This document shows, in pieces, positions 51,499 to 64,000 of a DNA stretch of 64,000 nt; within the stretch, counting starts at the first letter, position 1, and each line of letters begins with the position of its first letter. Both the position numbers and the translations under genes were made by a program. The notes under the pieces are model-generated. The model ran no database searches and was not told where the DNA came from. It worked only from the letters and a program-made list of their open reading frames with translations. This DNA is from Dermatophagoides farinae (Eukaryota; Arthropoda; Arachnida; Sarcoptiformes; Pyroglyphidae), in the NCBI RefSeq assembly GCF_024713945.1, contig NC_134679.1, positions 5,275,001-5,339,000 on the forward strand. The letters are read 5' to 3'.

Positions 51499-54400
51499 AT
51501 GGAGAGAATTGAGCTTTCCATTAGCGATGAGAAAAAGAAAGAAAAGAACTGGACACAGTGACAATCAAAATGTGCATGTTTCAGTTTTTTTTTCTACTTT
51601 CTCATGTTTTTGTTTAACGTTTCTGTTGATTTTAATTCCCATCAATTTGATATTTTCAAAATCAATGAAATTGGATATAAGGTATTAGTAGTATCATTAT
51701 TTCAAACCAAAATACACAAATATATTCTGTTTGTCTGGAAAATTTGTCTAGAATTCGATTTTTCACAAATAATGAAGATAACAATAAAAAAATAAAAATT
51801 ACAAATTGAGCAACAGGAAAGAAATTTACACCAGAAATTAAAAAAAAATCCATGTCAACCAAATGGACCGTGTAGAGTGTGTGTGTGTGTGTGTGTGTGT
51901 TTATGGTGCACACAAGAATCAGAATGGAAGAATATCCCATTTGTAATTTGTGTGGTGTATGCGTGCAAAAAAAATGTAATTTTCACCATTTTCAAAACCA
52001 TTATACTAATTAATAATAAGTTAAATAAATCTATGTCATCATTCTGTGGACAGTTTTTTTTGTTTGACAATTTTTCATTAGTTAAAATTGAAACAAACAA
52101 ACAAAAATTCAATTGAATTGTCATCAATCATCATCATAATGTGCCTTCATATGGAATCCAAGAATTTCAAGATTCAAAAATCAATTTCCATGAAATTTAT
52201 CTAGATTCTAGAATATCATTTTGGTCATATAGTCCTGCAATAGAATGATGAAAGTTATACAGAATTTTTTGTTTTTGTTTTTTTTCCCATTAAATACAGA
52301 CATCATTCATAATGAGAGATTCTCTATGGAAAAGCATCTGGGAAAAAGAAAACAAAAAATTTTCATTATAATGATCATTAAATAATGATAATAACTCGTA
52401 AATTACTATTATTCCAATTAATTTTTGTTTACTTTCGCACCATTTCACCATTCTTCATTGCAACCTCAACAATATCAACGAACAAACAAACAAACAAACA
52501 AACGACGACGACGATGATGACAACAAAGAGCAATGAAAAATTGAATTTTATATGACTAGTTGAAAAAGAAAAAGAAGTTGAAGAGAAAAAACAAACAAAA
52601 CCCTCTCAAGAATAGAAATGTCTGGTATATAAAAAAAAATATTCTGCAAAATGGGATGGTAGGAATGTTTGGCCAAAAAAAAATTTTCTCTTTTTTAGCC
52701 ATAAAACAATGAAAAGAAAAATTCACATTTTTTTAATAATTCCACAACTTTGCACACACACACTGATAATGATTAGAATGGGAGGAAAAGAGAATCTGGT
52801 AAATTCATGGTCAAGATATGGGCGGTAACTTTAAATAAGAGAATATTCTGTGGGCCGTTAAATAATTTTAATCGACAAAAAAAAATTTAATAATTTTAGT
52901 ATTTACATGTTTTTTGGAATTTTTTTCAGTCCATTTGTTTTTTCAACACACATACACACATAAACAGAATAAAAAAATGAGTCTGTTCATTTAATATTTT
53001 CGCAATTATAATTAATTCTGTGCACCAAATACAATGTAATTTTGGAAAAAAAAAATTTTTCTCTCAAATTCTTCACTTTCTTATCGTACTATTCAGTTAT
53101 TTAGATTTTTTTTTCTTTATTTTTTTCTGTGCATTGGAGAATTAAGGAATTATTATAAGGAACTTGAAATGGAAAGGGATAGTTTAGGGGACGATTTAGT
53201 AGCCCAATTTTTTTTTCATTCATTCATTCATTCATTTTGTTTTCAATTCTTTTCTTTATATGCATACGTCATTCACACACACACACACACATGCTAGTAT
53301 AGTTCCATTATCACATTATCTTAATGGGTGTTGTCATTCTTGGTCGATTTGATCATCATCATAGTCGTTGTCCATAGATTCGAATTTCAATTTCTCATTA
53401 AACAGTCTTCTGAATGAATGAGAAAAAATGGGGTTTATGATGAATATTTTGCGATTTTTTTTCTCGCCCTATATGCCAAGATCAGTAGTCAAAAAATTTA
53501 ATTTTGAAAATTTTTTTTGCACATGAAGAAACTGAATAAAAAAAACCATTGAAACGGAAATAGAACAACAACAAAAAACGAAGAAAAAAACGCAAACGAT
53601 GACGACAACCAAAAAAAAAAAAGAAAAGAAAATGCACAAGAATATTCTATTAGATTTATACAACAACAACAACAACAAAAAATATGACCATAAACACATC
53701 AAAGATTAATGTTGATCACAAGTCCATTTGGTCATTCATAGCAATATATAATTGTTTAATGATGATAAAGAGAGTGATGATGATGATGGTACCATTTTAG
53801 TTCAATAACAATTTGGTCATATTTTGATTATATTTATTACATATCCAATAATGGTGAAAATAATATCCGAATCGAGTATATAATTCATTTTTACTATTTT
53901 TTTTTTTTTTTTTTGCAAACAATTCGACATCCATGTCTCTCTCTCTCTCTCATTTCGTTTTGCTTATTATATATGTGTCGTTGATTCATTGTAAATCGTT
54001 TGTCTTTATATGTGTAAGTGGATGTCCAATATCTCTATATCTCTATATATATATTTATATGTGGTTGTCTATGATAAATGTCATATCAATATTTATGAAA
54101 TTGCCATTTTTCTCGTTTTTCGTTTTTGGAACGTGTATGGATCAATGTGTCAAGAGTCTGTGTGTGAATTTGGGTTGAATCAAATTTGGGTAATAATAAT
54201 AATAATAATAACATAAATAACAAAACAGAAAATAACATCCGGAACATTCGTTCTTTTTTTTTGTTTGTGTGTCACATGTGAAATATTCTCTTTTATGACA
54301 ATTCATATGATTAAGATAGTTAGAAAGAAAGAAAAAAAAGAGATAGATAATGAATTGTGTGTGATCCGATTGCAATCGGTTGATGATTTTCTCTTCATCT

Positions 54401-57400
54401 TCTAGTTTTTCTTCTTCTTTTTTTTTCTTCTTCATTTTCCGGTCTCATTGATCGATATAGTGTTTGAAAATAATATTGGACAATGAAAAGATCAAGAGTG
54501 AAAGAATGAAAAACGGAAACCATATTGAAATTGTTGGACAACAGCAGAAAAAAAAACGAACAGCTGCCAAACATTTCAAGAGAAGATGGAACCCAAATCC
54601 CATAAACAATATATATATATGTTACAGTGATGATGATGTTGTTGTTTATAAACACAACAACAACAAAATCATCAAGTTTCTGGTGCAAACCTTTCAATAT
54701 TATTGAATATATGATACTCATCAATTTAAACATACATAAATAGCTCGAAAAATCAAAAAAAAAAAATGGACGAATGTGATGATAATTTTGTCGTTTTTCA
54801 CAATAATCACGAAACAAGGCAACCGAAACGAAATAATTTTTGCATGCAATAAATGGCCGGATGTTTTTGTGAAGAAAAAAAATTCTTTTTTTTCATTCAA
54901 CAACAACAAGAATCTGGGAAAAAAAACGATTTCATATGATCATCTTATTCATTGAACGGTTAAATGCCATCAAGTAATTTGAATACTAAAGTAGAAAAAA
55001 AATAAAAGTTAAAATCTAAGTATGCAAACATCTAAACACACAGACAGACAGACAGACAATAAACTTGTGTTTATCTGGAAAATTGTTAAACCAGAGAATT
55101 TTGTTCATCTACTTGAAGTATTAGAGAAAAAAAAATCTGCCATAAATGGGCTAATTCCATCAATGATTATTCATTTTCGTATCATCATCATAATACGGGG
55201 TTTCCATTCAAATCACATTTCATATTCTTGATTCTTGATGGCAGATTCGTATTGAAAAAAAACCCAAAAAAATGAATATTATGGTAATGGCAAATTTTTT
55301 TCAATGAATAAAACGCACACACACACACGGTAAATATGGAATTTTGAATTCCAAAGATGAAGATGATCATCATCATGATGAAAAATCCATTATGGAGTCT
55401 GGACAAAACCAAAAAAGGAAAAAAAATAAAGAAATTCCACAACGATATAGAATATCGTGGAATTTTTTCCATTGTGAATATTTTTTTTCACTTTCTAACT
55501 TTGAAAACTTTGCGAAACAAGAGGAAAAAGACATTCATTCACAAAAAGAAAATAAACAGGTTGTTTTGGGATTATTTTTGTTGTTGTTGTTGTTGTTGTT
55601 AAGCCAAGAATTAAACAGCAACGAAAACATTTTTTACATTCACATTCGCTAAATGGTCGTTTGTTTTCGTTTGTTCATTTTGGATAGAAGAGAAAAAATG
55701 GTGTGTTTATGAAAAAAAATGAATAATTTGCATATGAGAAAAAAAATTTTTTTACTTACCACCACCATCTTGACATTTTTTCTAGTGTGGTTGTTTTTTA
55801 TTTCGGTTAAAAGTTGAATGATTGAAATTTATGGAATAAAAATCTTGTGCGTGCGTGTGTGTGTATTGATGGATTGGAAAATGAAAAATGAAAAACAAAA
55901 CTGCAAATAAAATAAAGAATATTGATTAATGTTTGAAGGTAAAAATTTAAATAAAGAATGAAAAAGTTGTTTCTTTACTTGTCTTTTCAGTTCATAGTCT
56001 TTTATGGGGGAAAAAAATTCTTGAGATTGAAGATCAAGAATTGAAAATGGCAAAAAAAAAATAAAATAAAATAACAGAACAAAAGATATTCATATTCATA
56101 AATAATGGGGAAACACAGAACAAAACAAAATCAAGAAACCGTGATAATTTTGTTGTAACAAAAACAATGATGAATCGGATCGTTGAATTTTGGATTTTCT
56201 TACTTTTCTTGGTTGCTTGATTCTTTTCGAAAAATCGAATGTTGGTTCTTTATTCGCTGATCAAATATATGGATGTGTGTGCGTCTATGTTCAGGTTGAG
56301 CGTAGCAAATCCAATATCAGCATCATCAAATAATGTGTGGTTTTTGCAGCATTAAAATGAAATCTCTCAGGATTTTTTTTTTTCTTTGACGAGTTAGAAA
56401 TAGAGTGAGTATAATATAGAATTGAAAGGCAAAAAAGTCAAGATAACAAAAAAAAAGAAAGAATCTTTGATGAATAATTGAAAATACGTAGAATGTGTAG
56501 AATTTCAAAGTTTCAAAATTGAACAAAGAGCGATTTTTTTTCTCATGTTATCATCGAGAGAACATCCTAAATACGAAAATTTCGACAAAAACAAATGAAT
56601 CCATCACGCTAGAGAATATTTTTTTTTCTTTTGGAACGTTTTGTTGTAAAGTCTGAACAAAGTCCAATGATTCAAAAAGAAAAAATTGTGTGTGTGTGAA
56701 TATGGTGAGGTGAGATCAGATGATATTTTTATAATACAACCATATACAGTGTGTGTGTGTGTGTGTAAGAGAAAAATATCCAATGATTCTTCATATAATT
56801 GGATGATGGAACAGAGAAAAAAAAATAGAGAATTCGTTGTTCCATGAGCGCGCGCTGAATGTGAAAAAAAAATTCTGTTTGTTTTTCCCATCATTCTCCA
56901 TTCTATCTCAATCAAGTGGCGCACAATCATTGTGAATTGATAATATTGTGTGTGTGCGTTTTGTAACATTAATATTCTGTATGATGATCTTATTCGTTTT
57001 ATTATGAAATTCTGTATATGGATGATTAGATGGGAAAATGGGTATTTCTTTTTATCATTTTCAAATTGTTCGTTGTTGTTGTTTTTTATCGAATCTATTC
57101 CAATGAAAATTGAAAATCGAAACGATAATGAAAATCATTAGCAACAATAACAACAACAACAACAAAAATGATATCCGATTCCTGTCAAATTGAATTGGTG
57201 AAGAAATGTGTAACAAACACACGCACATACACATTGCACAACTTAATCATTCATTATTTTTTTTCCTAGGTTCAAGCCACATATTATAACGCCCATCAAA
57301 TCAACAAATTCTGGTCTAATTTATTAGAAAAAAAAACAACAACAACAACAAATACCGGAACTTTTCGGATTCTCACAATCCCTTGGGTAGCGGTGATGGT

Positions 57401-58192
57401 GACCGATGAAATTATCCATTATTCCAACGAAACATTCTATAAACAAACAAACAAACAAAAAAATTCATTTATCATGGTGAGAAAAAAAAATTATTGAAAA
57501 TTGAAAAACAACCAAATTTTTAATCCACCACATTAGTTGGAAAAAATTTAAAATTTTCAAGTTTTTTTTTCACATCTTCACCACCACCGCCCATGAAATT
57601 ATCGTTTCAGCAGCTTTTTTTCCGCAATGATGATGATAATGGTCATGATAAAAATAATTGATCATTATGAAACTATGAAAACAAACAGAAAAAAACCAAT
57701 GTTCATTACTGTAAAAGAGATGAGGAATGCCATCATTGTTGATGTCTTGTTTGAAATTCTCTGTCTCACTGATTTTAACGTTTTACAATTGTCTACCATC
57801 ATTATAATCATGATGATGATGATGATGATAATGATGATGATGGCTTTTTTAGCGCTAGAATTATTTAATTGCCTAAATGTTTTCATTGCGGAACTCTCAT
57901 CATCATCATCAAATGAACTATGATAATGATAATGAGAAAAAAAACCATGGCATTGATAATGATGATTGTGATGAGATGATGGAGATAAATAGTCAGTCAT
58001 TTTCAATAATACATTTCTACATCACCACATTATCTTATTTATTTATTTAATATTTCATCAATTGTCATCAACAAACATAATATTTTGTTCCAAAATAGTT
58101 GGATGATGATAATGGTGGTGGTGGTAGTGGTGATAGTCGTTCAATAAATTCGAAAATTGAAATTTTTATTTTTATTTTTATTCATCCCATTT
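45387..58192. other. gene-poor interval upstream of channel copy B
   Basis: No exon supported on either strand. It is made of poly-A/T, CA/GT and CAT/GAT runs, with A26 at 48406-48431, TC runs at about 47589-47607 and 53936-53951, and GA/GAGT repeats at about 51448-51493. Copy B promoter and any 5' noncoding exon should lie at its left end. A patch less A-rich than its surroundings at 57270-57430 and hairpins at 48763-48835 are discussed as findings. Confidence 0.5.
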
Positions 58193-58303
58193 CGTGTTAG
58201 GTTGGATTTGTCATTTTCTCGATTCTGAACTGGTCGTGTTAGGTTGGATTTGTTATTTTCTTGATTTTGTACTGATCGTGTTAGGTCGGATTTGTTTTTA
58301 GAA
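58193..58303. repeat. 42-bp tandem repeat, three copies
   Basis: Units begin at 58193, 58235 and 58277, each with CGTGTTAGG(T/C)(T/C)GGATTTGT. The first two copies match across the full 42 bp apart from a few C/T and G/T changes; the third diverges after about 24 bp. It is the clearest satellite-like minisatellite in the window and lies 0.7 kb upstream of the histone gene. Confidence 0.9.
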
Positions 58304-59020
58304 TCTTGATGATTACCTCAATCAACAATAAATGAGCCTAATATTACCTATGAATGCCAATGGTGTTATTATAGACACAATTTGTTTGTGTCTGTATGTC
58401 ATATGACAGAAAAGAGCAATTTCAGAAACCAATTTCAATCTTAAAGAAGAAAATGCACAACTATTAATAGATATTTGACTAAATTATTAATCAATAAATG
58501 AGAAATTATTGAAATTATTGAAAAAAAACTTCATGTTACTAATCTAAAATTATTATTGAACCATTATGGTATATTTTTAAAGAAAATCAAACGATTATAT
58601 TCAAAAAAAGACAGAAAAAACATAATAAATAAATGTAAATGTAAAATATTCTAACCCTCTAAATACCCTGGAGAAATATTATACGAAAAAAATGAAAATC
58701 TTATTTTCATGTATATAACCAGTTTAAACTTATTATATGATATAAGGATAAGGATAACTGTAAATCTTATCACAAAATTGATTATGGACTATATGAACGA
58801 TTATATCAATGACATCATCAATTTACATATATGAGCATACAGGATACGTTAAATGGATTTTATATAGCAAAAAATATATATTGTCAAATCAAATCAAAAA
58901 TTGCAGTCTGTTTCCATTTACTTTTTTTTTGCTGTGTAACAAGTGGTGTTGGGTGTTTCTGCATAACAAACAAACTTAAAAAAAAACGATCGATCAACAA
59001 ATCAAACTTGAAATGAAATA
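58304..59020. other. upstream flank of the histone gene
   Basis: AT-rich with no repeat array. A 61-codon frame at 58831-59016 (+) ends 4 nt before the histone ATG in another frame. It shows no homology and is probably a chance frame or 5' UTR. No TATA or initiator element could be assigned with confidence. Confidence 0.4.
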
Positions 59021-59524
59021 ATGCCTCGAATAAAACAAAGTCCGAAAAAATCTGAAAATATTCATTTCACTATTAACGTTGAAATATCGCGAAATAAATC
59101 GAGAAAAAATAAAAAGAAAATTAAATCGTCAAATAAAACATGTAAAAAATATGTAAAAGTGAAAAACCAAAATGATAAGCAATCAATTTCATCAAAAGCA
59201 TCATCATCGATACTAAAACGAAAACGTTATCGACCAGGTACCGTTGCTCTACGTGAAATACGTCAATATCAACAATTTGGACAATTATTGATACCGAAAA
59301 TGTCCTTTCAACGACTAGTACATAATATAACAAAGAGAATGTATGCTAATCATAATTATCGTATGCAAGAATCAGCCATTATGGCATTACATGAAGCATC
59401 AGAAAGTTATCTAACAGGTTTATTTGAAGATACAAATCTTTTGGCCCATCATGCTAATCGTGTAACAATAATGACAAAAGATATGCGCCTTGCTCTTCGA
59501 ATCCGTGGAGATCGATTGAAATAG
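59021..59524 (+). CDS. centromeric histone H3 variant (CenH3/CENP-A candidate)
   Basis: Intronless, 167 aa. Histone H3 variants of this kind replace H3 in centromeric nucleosomes and seed the kinetochore. Residues 1-68 are a Lys/Ser/Asn-rich tail with no trace of the H3 ARTKQTARKS tail. From [13 protein letters not shown] (69-81) the H3 fold is clear: [15 protein letters not shown] (alpha-1), [25 protein letters not shown] split around alpha-2, and [17 protein letters not shown] (alpha-3). Loop 1 ([12 protein letters not shown]) is two residues longer than in canonical H3, and LLAHHA replaces LCAIHA. Both are features shared with CENP-A proteins. The ATG at 59021 is the only sensible start, and AATAAA lies at 59589. 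The alternative is a divergent non-centromeric H3 paralogue. H3-family membership is certain, the centromeric role inferred. Confidence 0.85.
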   Translation: MPRIKQSPKKSENIHFTINVEISRNKSRKNKKKIKSSNKTCKKYVKVKNQNDKQSISSKASSSILKRKRYRPGTVALREIRQYQQFGQLLIPKMSFQRLVHNITKRMYANHNYRMQESAIMALHEASESYLTGLFEDTNLLAHHANRVTIMTKDMRLALRIRGDRLK

Positions 59525-60099
59525 AGAATTTTTTTTTCGTAAATTACGTGTTATTACGCCCTTTCATTGTTTTGAAAATTATTTTGAAAATAAAGAAAAA
59601 AAATTATTTTTCCCACTGCTCATCAATTTGATTGTTACCGAGGTAACAGGTATTTTGGATTTTTTTTCCATTTATCATTGATAGTTGATAATTTCTTTTT
59701 TTTTTGCCATTATTTGCAACCACTAAAATGATCATGAATCGATTATCGATAAAAAAATAAGAATTGGAATTTTTCATTATCCACTAATGAATGAAATGAT
59801 GATGAAGCGGTGGTATAAAAAAAAAAAAGAAAAATCCCAGATACAACTACAGCAATATTGCTCGTTTCAATAGAAATATTTTTCTACCTCTTTGTCTTCA
59901 TCTTCATCAATGGCTAATGACATTACATGTTTCTGCATTAAGATGATTTGGAATTGATTATCACCAGTTTTTTTTTCGATCGAATCATATAAACCACCTG
60001 TGACAATGATGATGATGATTGTGTCTTATCTTGATATATTAAAATTTTAATGAAAAAATAAAACAGATCATATCATTCCATTCAATCAACCATAACCAT

Positions 60100-60130
<31 letters not shown>

Positions 60131-62141
60131 ATGGATATCAAGATGTTCAAACCTGTTTACACCTGCAGTACACACTCTAACAACAATTTTGGAAACAAAA
60201 ATTATTCGTATTTCAAGTTTCGTATGATGACAAAACATCGTATATAATATCGGTCATTATTATTGCTCGTTCATTGGACCATTACCTCAATCATCATGAT
60301 CATTGTATTTTTTGGGAAAAAAATTTTTTTTAGATAACCAGAAAAAAAACGTTCTTTTTTTTGGTTTTTTTCACAAAAAAAAAAAAAAAAAAACAAAACA
60401 AAAAACAAGTTGGTCGGCTCTCTTTTGTCATTTTCTCTCCGTCATCATCATCATCATCATCGTCATCATCATCTTTGAATTGTTTCCACTTTTTTATTTG
60501 TAAACAAGTATAGTCAAAAGTAAGAGAGAAAAGGTTGACCGAAAAAGAAAAACTTACAAATTTCAAAAAAAAAAAAAAAAACGGGACAACAATAACAACA
60601 ACAACAACAACAGCAACAAAAATCCATTGTCCAAATATGAACGTAAAAGTGAAGTAAAGTGTTTGCCCATTATAATATATTCGGGTATATATGGCAACAA
60701 CAACAACAACAACAAAAGGAGAAACTTGCACATTTTCAGTTTTGTATATGCATCTATTTGGCGTATATAAAGAGAATTTTCTTTCTTTTTTCTTTTTTTT
60801 AATTCACAGAGAAACAGTCGAATATACATGGACTAAATTTAGTTTTCTTTTGTGCCTTCTGGCTCTTTTTCGGTCTTCAAAATCATCATCATCATCATCA
60901 AAAACAATAATAATGATGATGATGATGATCAATGGTCAATCATGGCATACCACAAGCCAACAAAAAGTGTGAACGTGTTCGTGTTAGAATAATAGAGAGA
61001 GAGAGAGAGAGAAACAGACAATCTCCATCCTAAATTCATACATTCATGATTATTATTTGAGAAGAAAAAAAAAATTTAAAAACTGATGTGTTGCATGTAT
61101 GTGTGTGGCTTTTTTTTTAATTTTTGGGTGTACGTGAATCTTATCATTTCATTTGTATGTATGTGTCATTTTATTTTCTGTTGTGGTTGTTCTTGTTGTT
61201 GATGATGATGAATGTTTTCACAAAATTCTACAAAAAAAAACTTGAAATTTCAAAAGAAAAATACCGGAAAAATACTAATAAACCACGTATATATATAATT
61301 TATACATTGTAAGATAATCGAAAAATTTAATGAAGATTCGTGTGTCTGTTTGTGTGTGTTGCTTTCAGATTGGTTAAAAATTTTTCCCCATTTTTTTTTG
61401 TTTCATCATTTCGTTGAAAATTTCTCAACAAACATCAACATCCAATGACTATGAATTGAAAATTGAAAAAAAAAAATTTTTTTTGTCGATTTTTCGTCAT
61501 CATCATCGTCATTCATATATTGGCCATTAATTTTGCTGGTGATGGTGGTGGTCATCATTAATTTAAATTTATTCAATTTCAATTTGTACTCGAAAATCGT
61601 TTCTTTGTGTGTGTGTGTGTACGTTTATCGTTTATCTTAATTATATATTTTTTCTCTTTCTAAGAAAAAAAATTTTTTTTTTGTCAATATAAAAATTTCG
61701 TTTCGAATGAACATTCTTTCACACACACACATTCTTAATTTGTTGTTGTTGTCGTTGTTGTTGTTTATATTTTTGTGTTTATAATTTATTCTTAATTCTT
61801 TTTTTTTGGTTTCGTGATATGTTTCTCGTCGTCATCGCCATTTTATTGTTTATTGATCAAATCATATGATAACATTGATCATCATCAAGTTGAAAAGGGG
61901 GTTTCTTAATGAAAGTGTTTTCTCTTTTTTCATTTGCTGTTTCTGTTTCTGTTTCTTGTTCTGTCATCAAAGCGTCATAAATAAACCCAAACAACAACAA
62001 CAACAACAACATTACAAAGAAAAATTGTTGCTGTTGTTGATCATCATCAAATAGTGAAATTGAAACCTTTTTTTTCATTATTGTTTGTTTGTTTGGTTGT
62101 TTGTTTTTTTGGTTAAAAAAATTCAAAATAATACAGACAAA
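59525..62141. other. intergenic region between CenH3 candidate and ABCD gene
   Basis: No exon supported. Contains AATAAA at 59589-59594 (likely histone 3' end), a GT run around 60102-60130, A/T homopolymers, CAA runs near 60594-60612 and GA repeats near 60994-61012. The right end should hold the ABCD promoter and 5' UTR; CAG at 62135-62137 just before the ATG is a possible 5' UTR splice acceptor. Confidence 0.45.
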
Positions 62142-64000
62142 ATGACTACTGTAATGTCAAAACTTCGTGATTTATCCGATCGTATTGGTGTTCCATATCC
62201 ACACATTACTCGTACTATATCCGGTGCATTGGTCATTTTATATGCAGCGAAAATTTCATATCCATTAATTGGAAATTATCTGACAAATTCAAACTACTAC
62301 AACAACAACAACAATAATAATAATAATAATAATGATGATGATAAACATCGAACAACAACAAAATCATTTATTCATAATAATGGAAAAATTGATCAATCAA
62401 TTTCGATCGATACATCGGCTACATCGATTGAAATTCTTTCATCCTCATCGGATGATGATGATGTTGATGATGTTGATGTTGATAAGAAAAAATTTCCAAA
62501 TAATCATCATCATCATCATCATCATAATGATCATCTTGTACGGCTGGTATCACCAATAAAACCGGGCGAATCAAGCCAAGAACGTTTTCTAAATTTTGGT
62601 CCACAACGTACAAGTAAAATAATGAATAAATTGGAAAAACTTTTTGTACAATTAATGATTGAAATTCGTCATCTAACCGGTATCAATGTTGATTTCGTCA
62701 TACAATTAATTAAATTGATACGTATTATGATACCGAAAATTGCATCATTTGAAGTGATCATTTTAATTATGCATACAACATCTTTGATTTCAAGAACATT
62801 TTTATCCATTTATGTTGCAAATCTAGAGGGACGTGTAGTTAAACATATTGTTAAACGTGATCTACAACAATTTACAGCATCGATGACCAAATGGCTACTT
62901 ATATCGGTACCAGCAACATTTTTAAATTCATTGATACGTTATTTAGAATCCAAATTGGCATTAGCATTTCGTTCACGTTTAGTTAGCTATGCATGTGGAT
63001 TATATTTTAATAATGAAACCTATTATGCTGTTTCTAACCTGGATGGCCGATTAGAGAATGCTGATCATTCATTAACTGATGATATTACTGTATTTGCTCA
63101 ACATTGTGCACATATGTATTCACATGTTACTAAACCATTGTTAGATGTGGCTGTTGTTTTATTAACATTATTTCGTATGGGACGACAAATGGGTTCCAAT
63201 GGTATGCATGGACCAATAATGGGTACATCTATTGTATTCTGTACACATCTAATATTACGGCGTTGTTCACCACAATTCGGAAAACTTGTATCGGAAGAAG
63301 CACAAAGAAAAGGTTATCTTCGATTTATTCATTCTCGTATTATTTCTAATGCCGAAGAGATTGCATTTTATCGTGGTGGCCATGTTGAACGTACTGTATT
63401 GGATCGTGCTTATCGTTCATTAACAAGACAGATGAATCTTATTTTTCATAAACGATTATGGTATGTTATGTTGGAACAACTTTTAATGAAATATCTTTGG
63501 TCAGCCACCGGTATGGTTGTGATTGCTACGCCAATTATGCTTACCGGTATAAAGGCAATCGATAATAAACGTAATAAACAACATAATGATCAAAGTGAAG
63601 ATATTTCCAATCGAACCGAATATATGATGACAGCCAAGAATATTTTGATCTCCGGTTCAGATGCAATGGAACGTTTATTATCATCATATAAAGAGGTAAA
63701 CTGTTTATTATGAGGGATAAATTTTACGGGTTTTTTTTCATCTATTCATAGTTAACCGAATTAGTTGGCTATACAAATCGTGTGGCCAAAATGTTTACCG
63801 TTTTTGAAGAGGTTGGTCGTGGTCATTTTAAACGTGATTCACATGCAAATAAATCAATTTCGATGACAAATGAAAAAGCTATGATTATGTATGATAAATC
63901 TGGATCGCCATTAATCCGTGGTGAAGTGATTATCGTACATGATTATATAGAATTGATTAATGTTCCAATTATTACTCCAAATTGTGATATTGTTGTTCCT
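62142..64000 (+). CDS. ABCD: peroxisomal ABC half-transporter, ABCD1/2 (ALDP) group, 3'-truncated by window
   Basis: Exon 62142-63695, intron 63696-63751 (56 bp), second exon from 63752 running off the window; 601 codons visible. Members dimerise in the peroxisomal membrane and import very-long-chain acyl-CoAs for beta-oxidation. TM1 is about residues 27-45 (SGALVILYAAKISYPLI). Residues 51-140 are low-complexity Asn/Asp/Ser/His runs. The ABC transmembrane domain begins near 185, with SRTFLSIYVANLEGR, PATFLNSLIRYLESKLAL, FRSRL, SNLDGRLENADHSLTDD and TKPLLDVAV, all closely ALDP-like. EEIAFYRGG (405-413) is the conserved EAA-like loop that contacts the nucleotide-binding domain. SSYKE|LTELVGYTNRV crosses the splice site in frame. 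The nucleotide-binding domain (Walker A onward) lies beyond the window. The ALDP branch is favoured over PMP70 by these blocks. Confidence 0.95.

Noticed and set aside
54395-54817. 140-codon minus-strand frame
   Set aside because: Starts at a non-ATG codon, ends in a Glu/Lys/Arg run from a TTC/CTT repeat, and shows no family resemblance.
57627-58006. Overlapping frames of about 100 codons on both strands
   Set aside because: Dominated by Met/Ile or His/Asp runs from CAT/GAT triplets; each strand explains the other as a shadow and neither has a supported partner exon.

Overview
The window reads as AT-rich nuclear DNA from a small-genome arthropod, most likely an acariform (probably astigmatid) mite. 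The pointers are short GT-AG introns (many 55-110 bp), coding exons full of CAT/GAT/CAA trinucleotide runs, intergenic DNA dominated by poly-A/T and (CA)n/(CAT)n repeats, and a duplicated ligand-gated chloride channel resembling the pH-gated (pHCl) subunits known from arthropods including the scabies mite. The taxon is inferred; no species-specific marker was used.

Layout, left to right. 1-8,364: no supported gene; simple repeats including an uninterrupted (CA)83. 8,365-9,506 (+): three-exon Atg8/LC3-family ubiquitin-like protein with unusual extensions. 10,090-11,942 (-): four-exon flavin-containing monooxygenase, convergent with the Atg8-like gene. 13,118-14,807 (-): three-exon heparan sulfate 6-O-sulfotransferase. 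16,011-22,215 (-): eleven-exon pHCl-like Cys-loop chloride-channel subunit (copy A). 22.2-38.3 kb: about 16 kb with no recognisable gene, containing a two-and-a-bit-copy ~0.55-0.6 kb tandem duplication. 38,309-38,623 (+): candidate small single-pass membrane protein. 39,163-45,386 (-): ten-exon paralogue (copy B) of the chloride channel. 45.4-59.0 kb: gene-poor, with a 42-bp x3 tandem repeat near its right end. 59,021-59,524 (+): intronless centromeric-type histone H3 (CenH3/CENP-A candidate). 62,142-64,000 (+): peroxisomal ABC half-transporter of the ABCD1/2 (ALDP) group, cut by the window end.

The genes are functionally unrelated: autophagy, xenobiotic oxidation, heparan sulfate modification, inhibitory or pH-gated ion conduction, kinetochore chromatin, peroxisomal very-long-chain fatty-acid import. 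The one obvious family relationship is the chloride-channel pair. These two genes share all splice positions through the M1-M3 exon, differ by one intron in the M3-M4 loop, and share a 316-bp block at 97.8% identity while other compared exons are 82-90% identical, which points to recent gene conversion.

All exon boundaries were derived by reading splice sites and frame continuity by eye. Identity values were counted by hand over the stated intervals.
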